From Streptomyces sp. ISL-43 (lineage in GTDB: Bacteria; Actinomycetota; Actinomycetes; Streptomycetales; Streptomycetaceae): DNA of 64,000 bases. This document shows, piece after piece, positions 1-7,821 of this stretch. Numbering within the stretch: position 1 is the stretch's first letter; every line of letters begins with the position of its first letter. The notes under the pieces were generated by a model that did not search any database, was not told the DNA's origin, and saw nothing but the letters and a program-made list of their open reading frames with translations. Location of the stretch: the NCBI RefSeq assembly GCF_018614195.1, contig NZ_JAGGOT010000013.1, positions 372,339-436,338 on the forward strand. The letters run 5' to 3'. Both the position numbers and the translations under genes were made by a program.

Positions 1-347
1 TCCGGCACGTCGGCGAGGCCCAGCAGGACCGCCTCGGGCTCCTCCTTGCCCCGCACCGGCCGGCCGTCCAGCTGTACGCCCGGCAAGGACAGTAGGGTCT
101 CCCAGCCGGCGGGCGGCGTCGGCAGGCCGGTCACCCAGACCTCCTGGCCGGGGCCGACGAGCGCGGCAAGATCGGCCCAGGCGTGCGGGTCCTCGGGGTC
201 GGCGAGCGCGGCGAAGGGCGATACGCCGGAGGCGTAGCGGGCGGCGAGCCCGGCGGGCCCGGTCTCGGCGAAGTCCCGGTGCGGGCCGTCGAGCGCCGCC
301 CAGACAGGATTGTCGAGGACCGCGTCGGGCCGGGACTCACGGGACAT
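1..347 (-). CDS. GNAT-family N-acetyltransferase, N-terminal part only
   Basis: The gene is cut by the left edge of the window, so only the first ~115 codons are present, read leftwards from an ATG at 345-347. The N-terminus contains DNPVWAALDGPHRDFAE followed by an ARYASGVSPFAAL stretch. This is the signature start of a Streptomyces group of two-part GNAT proteins (FR47-like acetyltransferase at the C-terminus), where this region is a non-catalytic N-terminal half. The acetyl-CoA-binding motif would lie outside the window and cannot be checked. No good Shine-Dalgarno sequence is visible upstream of the ATG. The substrate is unknown. Confidence 0.6.
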   Translation of the reverse strand, partial: MSRESRPDAVLDNPVWAALDGPHRDFAETGPAGLAARYASGVSPFAALADPEDPHAWADLAALVGPGQEVWVTGLPTPPAGWETLLSLPGVQLDGRPVRGKEEPEAVLLGLADVP

Positions 348-471
348 GGGAGGAGATTCCTTCCGTACGGCGCGGGCGGTCTTGACGGCCCCGGGCGGCG
401 GCGTGAGGCTGCGATTGCCGCCAGCCTAACGGGGGCCGCGGACGCGAGGGGGACCCGGTGGATCAGCTCAT

Positions 472-759
472 CACGCCGCCGACGGCTGTCCGAGCTGTCT
501 CGGCGTCGCTTCCGCGCTCGCCGGCCTCGGGCTCCGGGACGCCGTGGCCCTGACCGTCCTGCCGCCCGGCTCCGGCTCCGCCGCGCACGAGGGGCTCCGC
601 CGCGCCTACGAGGCCGCCGGGCACCACCACGACGGCGCCCTCACCGTCCCCGCCCTCTGTGACGGCTGGAGCGGCCGGGTGGTCTCCCACCACACGCCCG
701 ACATGCTGGAAGACCTCCGCCGGCTCGGCTCGGACCCCGCTTTCCGTACGGCCGGGTAG
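472..759 (+). pseudogene. Remnant of a glutathione S-transferase-like (Ecm4/YqjG-type) protein
   Basis: An open frame ending at the TAG 757-759 reads GCPSC, then LRDAVALTV, LRRAYEAAG, LTVPALCD and SGRVVSHHTPDML. This spacing resembles the N-terminal thioredoxin fold of glutathionyl-hydroquinone reductases, with its CPxx redox site, the GLxDAxxxxV strand, the LRxAY helix and the VPxLxDxxTGxxV strand-turn. About 20 residues are missing between the second strand and LRRAY. The whole all-helical C-terminal domain is absent, and there is no convincing start codon or ribosome site before the Cys motif. A second frame at 458-553 starts GTG and reads VDQLITPP, which may be debris of another gene. I read the interval as decayed coding DNA; the family call is from pattern memory only. 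Confidence 0.4.
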
Positions 760-983
760 GGCGCCGAGGGGGGGGGCGACGCGGGAACCGCCCGGGACCC
801 GCTCGGGACGGTCCCAGAGCCCATTCGGGGCCCTCGGGCGGGCCCCGCACAACGAATCGCCGCGTCGGCCCGGCAATGCGCAACGAATCGATGCGCGGAG
901 CGCAACGGTGACGGCTTGTCGCGGTCGAACGCGCGAACGTACCGTCTAAGGAACCCCACCCCTCCTGCCACAGAGGTACGCCC

Positions 984-1784
984 ATGCCCCCGCTGCGCAC
1001 CGCCCTCCTCCAGAGTTCCGGACGGCTCGGCGACACCGCCGACAACCTGAAGGCGCTCGACGAGGCAGCGGCACGTGCCGCACAGGCGCGGGCCGGGCTC
1101 CTCGTGACCTCGGAGATGTTCCTGACCGGCTACGCGCTGGAGATCGAGGACATCGCCCGGCTCGCCGAACCGGCCGACGGCATGTCCGCCCGCGCCATCG
1201 GCGAGATCGCCCGCCGCCACGGCGTGGCCGTGCTCTACGGCTACCCCGAGCGGGACGGCGAGGCCGTCTACAACGCGGCGCAGCTCATCGGCCCCGACGG
1301 GGACCGGCTGGCGAACTACCGCAAGACCCACCTCTTCGGCTGCTTCGAGCAGGACGCCTTCACCCCCGGCGACACCCCCGTGGTCCAGGCGGACCTGAAC
1401 GGTCTCCGCATCGGCATCATGATCTGCTACGACGTGGAGTTCCCCGAGAACGTACGGGCGCACGCGCTCGCCGGCACCGACCTCCTCCTGGTGCCGACCG
1501 CGCAGATGCACCCGTTCCAGTTCGTCGCCGAACAGCTCGTCCCCGTACGGGCCTTCGAGAACCAGATGTACATCGCGTACGTCAACCGCACCGGTCCCGA
1601 AGGCGAGTTCGAGTTCGTCGGACTGAGCTGCCTGGCGAGCCCCGACGGGGTCACCCGGACCCGGGCCGGCCGCGGCGAGGAGCTGGTGTTCGGCGAGGCC
1701 GACCCCGAGCTGCTGCGGGTCTCGCGCGAGACCAACCCCTACCTGCGCGACCGCCGTCCCGGTCTGTACGCCTCCCTCGTCTGA
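984..1784 (+). CDS. Carbon-nitrogen hydrolase (nitrilase superfamily amidase)
   Basis: A 266-residue single-domain member of the nitrilase superfamily, which hydrolyses amide or nitrile C-N bonds through a Cys-Glu-Lys triad. The triad is complete: Glu44 in SEMFLTGY, Lys114 in YRKTHLF and Cys148 in ICYDVEFPE. The start follows a GAGG ribosome site (CAGAGGTACGCCC). The next gene, 68 bp downstream on the same strand, encodes a flavin monooxygenase of the tryptophan/phenylalanine 2-monooxygenase type, whose product would be an aryl-acetamide. An amidase acting on that product is therefore the obvious reading, giving an arylacetic acid such as indole-3-acetate. Substrate specificity is inferred from context only; R-amidase or omega-amidase activity is equally open. 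Confidence 0.85.
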   Translation: MPPLRTALLQSSGRLGDTADNLKALDEAAARAAQARAGLLVTSEMFLTGYALEIEDIARLAEPADGMSARAIGEIARRHGVAVLYGYPERDGEAVYNAAQLIGPDGDRLANYRKTHLFGCFEQDAFTPGDTPVVQADLNGLRIGIMICYDVEFPENVRAHALAGTDLLLVPTAQMHPFQFVAEQLVPVRAFENQMYIAYVNRTGPEGEFEFVGLSCLASPDGVTRTRAGRGEELVFGEADPELLRVSRETNPYLRDRRPGLYASLV

Positions 1785-1852
1785 CCGCGGCCGAGCCGCC
1801 GCCCCCCGCCTGCCCTTCCCCCCCTGCCCCACCCCGCTAGGAGTCGTACCCC

Positions 1853-3550
1853 ATGACGTCCACGGTGCCCACCACCGCCGTCCCGCACAGTGACGCCTCG
1901 CTGCCGATCACGATGTTCGGTCCGGACTTCCCCTACGCGTACGACGACTTCCTCGCCCACCCGGCGGGCCTCGGCCAGATACCGGCGACCGAGCACGGCA
2001 CCGAGGTCGCGGTCATCGGCGGCGGGCTGTCCGGCATCATCTCCGCGTACGAGCTGATGAAGATGGGCCTCAAGCCCGTCGTGTACGAGGCCGACCAGAT
2101 CGGTGGCCGACTGCGCACCGTGGGCTTCGAGGGCGCGGGCACCGAGGAGCTGACCGCGGAGATGGGCGCCATGCGCTTCCCGCCGTCCTCCACGGCGCTC
2201 CAGCACTACATCGACCTCGTCGGCCTGGTCACCGAGCCCTTCCCGAACCCGCTCGCCGAGGCCACCCCCTCGACCGTCGTCGACCTCAAGGGCGAGACCC
2301 ACTACGCCGAGACCATCGCCGACCTCCCGCAGATCTACCGCGACGTGGCCGCCGCGTGGAACGACTGCCTCGACGAGGGCGCCGACTTCTCCGACATGAA
2401 CACCGCGATGCGCGAGCGGGACGTCCCGCGCATCCGCGAGATCTGGGCGAAGCTCGTCGAGAAGCTCGACGACGAGACCTTCTACGGGTTCCTCTGCAAG
2501 TCGGAGGCCTTCAAGTCCTTCCGCAAGCGCGAGATCTTCGGCCAGGTCGGCTTCGGCACCGGCGGCTGGGACACCGACTTCCCGAACTCGATCCTCGAGA
2601 TCCTGCGCGTCGTCTACACCGAGGCCGACGACCACCACCGCGGCATCGTGGGCGGCTCGCAGCAGCTCCCGCTGCGCATGTGGGACCGCGAGCCGGAGAA
2701 GATCGTCCACTGGGCGCAGGGCACCTCCCTCTCCTCGCTCCACGAGGGCGCGCCGCGCCCGGCGGTGACCCGCCTGCACCGCACGGCGGGCAACCGCATC
2801 ACGGTGACGGACGCTTCGGGCGACATCCGCACGTACCGTGCGGCGATCTTCACGGCCCAGTCGTGGATGCTCCTGTCCAAGATCGCGTGCGACGACTCGC
2901 TCTTCCCGATCGACCACTGGACGGCGATCGAGCGCACCCACTACATGGAGTCGTCCAAGCTCTTCATCCCGGTGGACCGGCCGTTCTGGCTGGACAAGGA
3001 CGAGGAGACGGGCCGCGACGTCATGTCGATGACCCTGACCGACCGCATGACCCGCGGTACGTACCTCCTGGACAACGGCCCGGACAAGCCCGCCGTCATC
3101 TGCCTCTCGTACACGTGGTGCGACGACAGCCTGAAGTGGCTGCCGCTGTCCGCGAACGAGCGGATGGAGGTCATGCTGAAGTCCCTCGGCGAGATCTACC
3201 CGAAGGTCGACATCCGCCGCCACGTCATCGGCAACCCGGTGACCGTGTCGTGGGAGAACGAGCCGTACTTCATGGGCGCGTTCAAGGCCAACCTGCCGGG
3301 TCACTACCGCTACCAGCGGCGCCTGTTCACCCACTTCATGCAGGACCGCCTCCCCGAGGACAAGCGCGGCATCTTCCTCGCGGGCGACGACATCTCCTGG
3401 ACGGCCGGCTGGGCGGAGGGCGCGGTCCAGACGGCCCTGAACGCGGTATGGGGCGTCATGCACCACCTCGGCGGCTCCACGGACTCCACCAACCCGGGCC
3501 CGGGCGACGTCTACGACGAGATCGCCCCGGTCGAACTCCCGGAGGACTGA
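1853..3550 (+). CDS. Flavin monoamine oxidase, tryptophan/phenylalanine 2-monooxygenase-like
   Basis: A 565-residue FAD-dependent amine oxidase. The dinucleotide-binding motif VAVIGGGLSGIISAYEL lies near residues 52-68 and is followed by the YEADQIGGRLR loop. The EMGAMRFPPSS segment at residues 103-113 is characteristic of L-amino-acid 2-monooxygenases such as bacterial IaaM and Pseudomonas phenylalanine oxidase, rather than of generic monoamine oxidases. The C-terminal GIFLAGDDISWTAGWAEGAVQTAL block is the second FAD-contact region (positions about 3370-3440). The start ATG follows GGAG. The gene lies directly after the nitrilase gene and probably forms a two-step operon: oxidative decarboxylation of an aromatic amino acid to the amide, then hydrolysis to the acid. 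The reaction type is from family knowledge; the exact amino acid is not readable from sequence. Confidence 0.82.
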   Translation: MTSTVPTTAVPHSDASLPITMFGPDFPYAYDDFLAHPAGLGQIPATEHGTEVAVIGGGLSGIISAYELMKMGLKPVVYEADQIGGRLRTVGFEGAGTEELTAEMGAMRFPPSSTALQHYIDLVGLVTEPFPNPLAEATPSTVVDLKGETHYAETIADLPQIYRDVAAAWNDCLDEGADFSDMNTAMRERDVPRIREIWAKLVEKLDDETFYGFLCKSEAFKSFRKREIFGQVGFGTGGWDTDFPNSILEILRVVYTEADDHHRGIVGGSQQLPLRMWDREPEKIVHWAQGTSLSSLHEGAPRPAVTRLHRTAGNRITVTDASGDIRTYRAAIFTAQSWMLLSKIACDDSLFPIDHWTAIERTHYMESSKLFIPVDRPFWLDKDEETGRDVMSMTLTDRMTRGTYLLDNGPDKPAVICLSYTWCDDSLKWLPLSANERMEVMLKSLGEIYPKVDIRRHVIGNPVTVSWENEPYFMGAFKANLPGHYRYQRRLFTHFMQDRLPEDKRGIFLAGDDISWTAGWAEGAVQTALNAVWGVMHHLGGSTDSTNPGPGDVYDEIAPVELPED

Positions 3551-3618
3551 CCTCCCCGGCCCCGCCGGCCCCCGATCCGGGCCGTCTTCGCGCGCGCGAG
3601 CGCGGAGGCGGCCCGTTC

Positions 3619-4242
3619 TCATGCCTCCAGGCCGCGCGTCCAGATCAGGTGCTCGCGCCGGCGGAACGCGGCGCGCACCTCGGTGCGCTCCCGTACGTCC
3701 GGCAGCTGCGGCGGCCTCCGGTCCAGCCCGAGGCCGCACCGCGCGCACAGGGTGTGGATCCCGTACCCGTCGAGGCCCCATTCCACCGTCCCCCGGTCGG
3801 CCGCGCACACGGGGCACACGCCGTCCCGCCCCTGGTGGCCGTCGACGTCCGGCCGGAGCCGCATCACCGCGGGCATCACCTCGACGAGCCGGCCCTCGGG
3901 ATGGAGCTCGGGGTTCGGCCACCGCAGCCCCTGCGACGGCTGGTGCGGTTCGGGCCCGCGCACCCCGGCCCGCTTCTGCGCCCGCCTCCCGACCTGCCAC
4001 ACGGCGAGCGCGTCCAGCCACAGCAGCCGTGCCTCGTGCAGCTCCTCCACCGCCCGCACCAGCGACTCGGGATCCTCGTCCAGGTCGCGGGGGATCCCGG
4101 CGCTGCGGCACAGATGGTGGTAGGTGGCGTAGAAGCCGTACGGGCTGAACTCCGTCAGGCAGGTGCGCAGCGCGGACAGCCGGCGGTAGGGCGCGCGCGT
4201 GGTGTCGTGCACCCTGAGCCGGTGTTTGGCGAAGCTGGTCAC
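3619..4242 (-). CDS. Hypothetical protein with a C-terminal zinc-ribbon-like motif
   Basis: A 207-residue protein starting at GTG 4240-4242 and convergent with the flavin oxidase gene. I do not recognise a named family. Residues about 140-170 contain CPVC and, 24 residues later, CARC, a probable four-Cys zinc site. The N-terminal half is helical and rich in Arg and aromatic residues (YGFYATYHHLC). It is cytoplasmic as far as can be seen, with no signal peptide or membrane segment. Coding character is clear from G/C at third positions. It lies 43 bp from the next minus-strand gene upstream (DUF5995) and could share a transcript with it. The function is unknown. Confidence 0.7.
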   Translation of the reverse strand: MTSFAKHRLRVHDTTRAPYRRLSALRTCLTEFSPYGFYATYHHLCRSAGIPRDLDEDPESLVRAVEELHEARLLWLDALAVWQVGRRAQKRAGVRGPEPHQPSQGLRWPNPELHPEGRLVEVMPAVMRLRPDVDGHQGRDGVCPVCAADRGTVEWGLDGYGIHTLCARCGLGLDRRPPQLPDVRERTEVRAAFRRREHLIWTRGLEA

Positions 4243-4285
4243 CGCCCCAGGCTAGGCAGGCGGACGCCCGGGCCGCACCGGGGTT

Positions 4286-4936
4286 TCAGCCCGTCGGGGT
4301 CAGCAGGCAGCGGCCCACGAGGCCGACGCCCGCGTCGAGGGACTCGGTGAACTCCTCGGCCAGATCGGGGGAGCGGCGCAGCGACCACAGCAGCCGGGCC
4401 GAGGCCCATGCCCCGTCGCGGGCCCGTTCCAGGCTCCAGGCGCCCAGCAGGTGCGTCAGCGGGTCCGCGATCTCCAGGACGTCCGGCCCCGGCATCAGGT
4501 CCTCCCGGATGTGCTCCTCCAGGGAGACCAGCGTGTCGCCGACCCGGTCGAAGTCCGCTTCGAGCGCGGCCGGCTCGCAGTCCAGGGAGCGGCACGTGGC
4601 GACCACCGCCAACGCCAGGTCGTGGCCGATGTGCGCGTTGATCCCGGCCAGCGCGTGCTGGAGCGGCCGGATTCCGGGATGGCGGCGGTACTGGAGCAGC
4701 GGCCGCCAGCACGCCGGGGCCCGGTCCGTCTCCACCGCCGTCAGATAGCGCTCGGCGAAGCGGACACTGAGCGTCTGCGCCCTGCGTGGCGAGGGGAACG
4801 CCCCGCAGGAGATCCGCTCGTGGAGCGTCTGGGTCACCGTGAGGTACACCCGGTTGAAGACGGCGACGCCGTCCCGCTCGGGGAGCCGCTCGTCCAGGGC
4901 GCGCATCCGCGCCAGCACCGCTTCCATGGGGACCAT
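4286..4936 (-). CDS. DUF5995 family protein
   Basis: A 216-residue soluble protein matching, from memory, the actinobacterial DUF5995 family. The typical elements are FNRVYLTVTQTL near the N-terminus, RYLTAV, RPLLQYR and the conserved centre HALAGINAHIGHDLALAV around residues 95-112. The conserved His and Asn residues in NAHIGHDL suggest a buried polar or metal site, but no biochemical role is known to me. The ATG at 4936 is used; a second ATG three codons in (4927) is equally possible because neither has a clear ribosome site. It is probably co-transcribed with the zinc-ribbon hypothetical gene that follows it. Confidence 0.78.
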   Translation of the reverse strand: MVPMEAVLARMRALDERLPERDGVAVFNRVYLTVTQTLHERISCGAFPSPRRAQTLSVRFAERYLTAVETDRAPACWRPLLQYRRHPGIRPLQHALAGINAHIGHDLALAVVATCRSLDCEPAALEADFDRVGDTLVSLEEHIREDLMPGPDVLEIADPLTHLLGAWSLERARDGAWASARLLWSLRRSPDLAEEFTESLDAGVGLVGRCLLTPTG

Positions 4937-5012
4937 GGGAGGCAGCGTCGCAGCCGCGGGCCGGGATCAGGGGAACTTGGCCGTGCGCTTCGCCGGTTCG
5001 GGCGAAAAGACG

Positions 5013-6437
5013 TCAACCCCGCTTGTCGCCGGCCGGTTCGTCCGTCGCGTCGCCCGTCTCGCCGCCCGTCTCGTCGTACGCCGACGTCCCCGCGTCGAGC
5101 AGCGGCCCCTGCTGCTTCAGGTGCGCCGGAGCGAAGTACCGCAGCGCGTGGTACCCCGTGATGACGACGATCGTGCCGAGCGCGATGCCGCCCAGTTCGA
5201 AGCTGTCGGTGATGTTCAGCTTGACCCCGCCGACGCCGATGATGATGCCCGCCGCGGCCGGCACCAGGTTCAGCGGATTGCGCAGGTCCACCCCGCCGTT
5301 GATCCAGATCTGCGCGCCGAGCAGGCCGATCATGCCGTAAAGGATCACGGTGATCCCGCCCAGGACCCCGCCGGGGATCGCGGCGACGACCGCGCCGAAC
5401 TTGGGGCACAGGCCGAAGAGGAGCGCGAAGCCGGCCGCCGCCCAGTAGGCCGCCGTGGAGTAGACGCGGGTGGCGGCCATGACGCCGATGTTCTCGGAGT
5501 AGGTGGTGTTCGGCGGGCCGCCGACCGCGGTGGAGAGCATCGACGCGGCGCCGTCGGCCGCGATGGCGGTGCCGAGCTTGTCGTCGAGCGGGTCGCCGGT
5601 CATCTCGCCGACCGCCTTGATGTGCCCGGCGTTCTCCGCGATCAGCGCGATGACGACCGGCAGGGCGATCAGGATCGCCGACCACTCGAAGGCCGGCGCG
5701 TGGAAGGCCGGCAGCCCGATCCAGTCGGCCTTGGCGACCCCGGACAGGTCGAGCCGCCAGTGGTCGACGGCCTCCGCCCCGCCCAGCGTGGAGTGGATCT
5801 TGCCGAAGACCAGGTCGAAGACCCAGGAGATGCCGTACCCGAAGATCAAGCCGAGGAAGATCGCGATCCGCGACCAGAAACCCCGCAGGCAGACCACGGC
5901 CAGCCCGGTGAACAGCATGGTCAGCAGCGCCGTCCACTGGTCCTGCGGCCAGTACGTGGACGCCGTCACGGGCGCCAGGTTGAAGCCGATCAGCATGACG
6001 ACCGCGCCCGTCACCACCGGCGGCATCGCCGCGTGGATGATCCGGGCCCCGAACCGCTGGACGGCCAGACCGGCCAGGAACAGCGCCGCGCCGACCACGA
6101 ACACCGCGCCCGTGACCGTCGCGCTGTTCCCGCCGCCCGCCCTGATCGCCGCCGCGACGCCCACGAAGGAGAGCGAGCAGCCCAGGTACGAGGGGACCCG
6201 GCCGCGCGTCGCGAGCAGGAAGATGACGGTGGCGACGCCCGACATCATGATGGCGAGGTTCGGGTCCAGTCCCATCAGGACCGGGGCGACGAAACTCGCT
6301 CCGAACATCGCCACGACGTGCTGGGCGCCCAGCCCGGCGGTCCGCGGCCACGACAGCCGCTCGTCCGGCCGCACCACCGCGCCGGGGGCGGGGGTCCGCC
6401 CGTCTCCGTGCAGGGTCCAGCGCACGCCGAGGCCCAT
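5013..6437 (-). CDS. NCS2-family nucleobase:cation symporter (uracil/xanthine permease)
   Basis: A 474-residue polytopic membrane transporter of the NCS2/UraA family, which imports a uracil- or xanthine-type base with a cation. Visible features are GLGAQHVVAMFGASFVAPVL in the first membrane segment, the family signature IAENAGHIKAVGEMTG around residues 270-285, and VGGPPNTTYSENIG around residue 320. That last motif carries the substrate-contacting Glu-Asn pair of transmembrane segment 10. The C-terminal 30 residues are hydrophilic and acidic (DETGGETGDATDEP). The start at 6437 (MGLGVRW) follows GGTGG; an ATG at 6449 is the alternative. The closest relatives I recall are annotated uracil permeases, but base specificity cannot be read safely. 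Confidence 0.88.
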   Translation of the reverse strand: MGLGVRWTLHGDGRTPAPGAVVRPDERLSWPRTAGLGAQHVVAMFGASFVAPVLMGLDPNLAIMMSGVATVIFLLATRGRVPSYLGCSLSFVGVAAAIRAGGGNSATVTGAVFVVGAALFLAGLAVQRFGARIIHAAMPPVVTGAVVMLIGFNLAPVTASTYWPQDQWTALLTMLFTGLAVVCLRGFWSRIAIFLGLIFGYGISWVFDLVFGKIHSTLGGAEAVDHWRLDLSGVAKADWIGLPAFHAPAFEWSAILIALPVVIALIAENAGHIKAVGEMTGDPLDDKLGTAIAADGAASMLSTAVGGPPNTTYSENIGVMAATRVYSTAAYWAAAGFALLFGLCPKFGAVVAAIPGGVLGGITVILYGMIGLLGAQIWINGGVDLRNPLNLVPAAAGIIIGVGGVKLNITDSFELGGIALGTIVVITGYHALRYFAPAHLKQQGPLLDAGTSAYDETGGETGDATDEPAGDKRG

Positions 6438-6497
6438 GTTCCACCGCATTTCGTTCGTCCGGTCAAGCTGCGGGGCCGCAGGCGGCCAGGCGCCATA

Positions 6498-7757
6498 TTA
6501 CGGCTGGATAGCGGCACGTTCGTCCTGATTGACGGCGCCGGCGGACCCCGAGGCCGTCCCGGGCCCGGCCGGGGGCTCCGCACCGGTCCGGGCCGCCGCC
6601 GGCCGCTGCCGCAGTACGGCCGCCCCCGCGATCAGCGCGAACGCCAGCAGCGTGACCAGCCCGAACGACACCACCAGCGAGGTCGCGTCGGCCACCGCGC
6701 CGATCGCCGACGGGGCGATCAGACCCGAGGTGTACGTGATCGTCGCGACGCCCGCGATGGCCTGCGCCGGGGCCGGGCCGCTGCGCGCGGCGGCAGCGAA
6801 GGCCAGCGGGACCACCACGGCGATGCCGAGCCCGATCATTCCGAAGCCGGCCAGGGCCGCGCCCGGATGCCGGACCGTGACCACCAGGAGCCCGCCCGCG
6901 GTGGCCAGTACCCCGCCCGCGCGCACCGTGCGTACCGGCCCGAAGCGGTCCACGACCCTGTCCCCGACGAGCCGGGCCAGCGCCATGGTGAGCGCGAAGG
7001 CGGTGGTGGAGGCGGCGGCGAGGCCGGCGTCCGTGTGCAGCACGTCCCGCAGGTACACCGCGGACCAGTCCATGCTCGCGCCCTCCGCGAAGACCGCGCA
7101 GAAGCCGATGGCCCCGATGAACAGCGCGGACTTGGGGGGCAGCGCGAAGTGCGGCGGCGCCTCGCCGTCCGCGTCGGTGCGAAGGTCCAGTACGCCCCGT
7201 ACGGCGACCAGCCCGGCCGCCGTCAGGGCGAGCGCGGCGATCAGGTGGTGGAGGCGGGTGTCGGCGCCGGTGTGCGCGGCGACCGTGCCGGCGGCCGAGC
7301 CGATCAGGGCGCCCACGCTCCACATGCCGTGCAGGGAGGACATGACCGAGCGCTTCAGCCGGTTCTCGGTCTCCACGCCCAGCGCGTTCATCGCCACGTC
7401 CGACATGCCGGCCGTGGCTCCGTAGACGAAGAGCGCGAAGCAGAGCGTCACCAGGTTCGGGGCGAGGCTCGGCAGGGCGAGCGAGAGCGTCCACAGGGCC
7501 AGCAGCAGCCGCAGGGCGGTGCGCGCGCCGAGCCGGTGGTTGATCCGCCCGGCGAGCGGCATCGTCAGCGCGGCGCCGAGGGCGGGGAAGGCGAGGGCCA
7601 GGCCCAGGGTGCCCGCGCTGAGCTGCGCGTGGTCCTGGATCCAGGGGATGCGGGTCGCGAAGGAGCCGGTGACGGCGCCGTGTGCGCAGAAGACACCGGC
7701 TATGGCGAAGCGGGCGCGGCGCAGTCGCGCCGGGCAGAGGTCTGGTTCCCCGGTCAT
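6498..7757 (-). CDS. MFS transporter, divergent from a ROK regulator
   Basis: A 419-residue major facilitator protein with about 12 hydrophobic segments. The loop 2-3 region reads AGRINHRLGARTALR, a variant of the MFS G-x-x-x-D/N-R-x-G-R-R motif. GMSDVAMNALGVETENRLKRSVMSSLHGMWSVG is typical of the FucP-like/YbjJ subgroup of small-molecule or sugar-linked MFS proteins. The C-terminal ~40 residues are Pro/Ala/Gly-rich and cytoplasmic. The gene is divergent from a ROK-family regulator gene 64 bp away, with a palindromic operator between them, so substrate-responsive control by that ROK protein is likely. Substrate and direction of transport are unknown; sugars or sugar derivatives are plausible from the ROK link. 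Confidence 0.85.
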   Translation of the reverse strand: MTGEPDLCPARLRRARFAIAGVFCAHGAVTGSFATRIPWIQDHAQLSAGTLGLALAFPALGAALTMPLAGRINHRLGARTALRLLLALWTLSLALPSLAPNLVTLCFALFVYGATAGMSDVAMNALGVETENRLKRSVMSSLHGMWSVGALIGSAAGTVAAHTGADTRLHHLIAALALTAAGLVAVRGVLDLRTDADGEAPPHFALPPKSALFIGAIGFCAVFAEGASMDWSAVYLRDVLHTDAGLAAASTTAFALTMALARLVGDRVVDRFGPVRTVRAGGVLATAGGLLVVTVRHPGAALAGFGMIGLGIAVVVPLAFAAAARSGPAPAQAIAGVATITYTSGLIAPSAIGAVADATSLVVSFGLVTLLAFALIAGAAVLRQRPAAARTGAEPPAGPGTASGSAGAVNQDERAAIQP

Positions 7758-7765
7758 GAGCGCTA

Positions 7766-7792
7766 AACTATCAGGGACCCTGCCTGATGGTT
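7766..7792. promoter_or_regulatory. Probable ROK-regulator operator (inverted repeat)
   Basis: The two 10-bp arms AACTATCAGG (7766-7775) and CCTGATGGTT (7783-7792) are inverted repeats matching at 9 of 10 positions around a 7-bp spacer. The site fills the 64-bp gap between the divergent MFS and ROK genes. It lies 9 bp from the MFS start and 30 bp from the ROK start, so it would overlap both promoters. This fits autoregulation plus control of the transporter by the adjacent ROK protein. That the ROK protein binds here is inference. Confidence 0.65.
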
Positions 7793-7821
7793 AATCCCCC
7801 CGAAGCTCCTAAGATGACGCC

